DNA from: a virus
Strand: one strand, 5' to 3'
Length of the DNA: 64,000 nucleotides
IMG/VR virus record: IMGVR_UViG_3300022752_000023
Coordinates: 1-64,000 of that record
Below are positions 63,709-64,000 of this stretch, piece by piece. The position numbers and the translations under genes were made by a program. Each line of letters opens with the position of its first letter. Positions within the stretch are counted from its first letter, which is position 1. The notes under the pieces were generated by a model, which was not told the DNA's origin, ran no database searches, and saw only the letters and a program-made list of their open reading frames with translations.

Positions 63709-64000
63709 TTAGAAACCTCCCGTCAGGCTGAGTTTGACCGAACCGTCCGGCAGCATTTCCTCGAACACCGAGTAGCCGCCCTTCTGCGCTTCGTAGATCG
63801 CCTTCTCGACCGCGTACGCCTGCAGGAACCTGTCCAGCTCTTCCTGCTTGCCCCACGCGCCGTTGTAGTTGTCATAGTTCGCGGCGCCGGTTTCCGTATT
63901 GAACACAGCCGGGAACTGCCAGCCGGGAAGCTTTACAGCGAGACCGTCCGCCGACTGCCCGGCGAAAAGAACGTGATGACCGGCCTTCGGCGTCTCAAGG
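63709..64000 (-). CDS. DUF1257 (Ycf35-like) protein, C-terminal part; gene runs off the right edge
   Basis: The open frame ends at 63709 and continues without a stop to 64000. The C-terminal segment NYDNYNGAWGKQEELDRFLQ, AYAVEKAIYEAQKGGYSVFE and EMLPDGSVKLSLTGGF fits DUF1257/Ycf35, where a helix carries the YAveK block before GF.v.EE...dGsi.L.L. The start is beyond the window. It is adjacent to DUF2997 and the AAA+ ATPase. Confidence 0.8.
   Translation of the reverse strand, partial: LETPKAGHHVLFAGQSADGLAVKLPGWQFPAVFNTETGAANYDNYNGAWGKQEELDRFLQAYAVEKAIYEAQKGGYSVFEEMLPDGSVKLSLTGGF

Overview
The window is a 64 kb stretch of a large tailed-phage genome (Caudoviricetes), or of a prophage or phage-plasmid. 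The evidence is a portal protein, a collagen-like fibre fragment, a full replication and recombination module and two tRNAs. Essentially every gene is on the minus strand, so transcription runs from high to low coordinates. Genes are packed tightly, with many 1-60 nt overlaps. The host is not directly visible. Several accessory proteins resemble families that I associate from memory with planctomycete and other large environmental genomes: a Ycf46-like ATPase with DUF2997 and DUF1257, DUF6745, DUF3085, DUF6915, DUF6878, a deoxyhypusine-synthase-like domain and a secreted Cys-rich protein. A planctomycete host is a working inference, not a demonstrated fact.

Layout from high to low coordinate, which is the order of transcription. 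(1) 64000-58309 holds a DUF1257 gene (cut by the window edge), DUF2997, and a Ycf46-like AAA+ ATPase split by an 809-nt group I intron that encodes an HNH homing endonuclease. These are followed by a YubB-like protein, a DUF3150-like helical protein, a hexapeptide-repeat beta-helix protein and a small conserved protein. (2) 58288-57764 is a self-contained unit: candidate promoter, leader hairpin, one gene for an exported Cys-rich protein, terminator. (3) 57752-48017 holds about 20 small accessory genes, including DUF6878, DUF6915, DUF3085 and a DUF6745/companion pair. It ends with a ParB-like gene and a strong terminator, and a 364-nt regulatory gap follows. (4) 47652-41135 holds many small genes (SEC-C, MazG, zinc ribbons, a membrane miniprotein), then a Rep-like protein. 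(5) 41241-37155 holds an XRE-HTH/deoxyhypusine-synthase-like fusion, a short structured gap, tRNA-Gln(UUG) and an initiator-like tRNA-Met(CAU). (6) 36496-17411 is the replication and recombination core: SbcD, SbcC, an SF2 helicase with an intein, DnaB helicase, primase, a UDG-exonuclease-PolA fusion, a probable ssDNA-binding protein with its own promoter, a DUF262+HNH protein and RecA. (7) 17445-7278 holds mostly unrecognised proteins, a RuvC-like resolvase and a GT-A-like glycosyltransferase. It ends at a terminator overlapping the stop codon of the last gene. (8) 7232-1 holds a structural-type gene, the portal protein, a GT-B glycosyltransferase, an HD hydrolase of the SpoT/MESH1 type, thymidylate kinase and the start of a collagen-like fibre gene.

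How the parts fit: the polymerase carries its own uracil-recognition domain and sits with dTMP kinase and MazG, which suggests tight control of uracil and nucleotide quality during replication. RecA, SbcCD, RuvC and the SF2 helicase form a T4-like recombination-dependent replication set. Two selfish elements sit at nucleotide-binding codons of ATPases: the intein at the Walker A of the SF2 helicase, and the intron at the Walker B of the AAA+ protein. No integrase, terminase or capsid gene is visible in this window.
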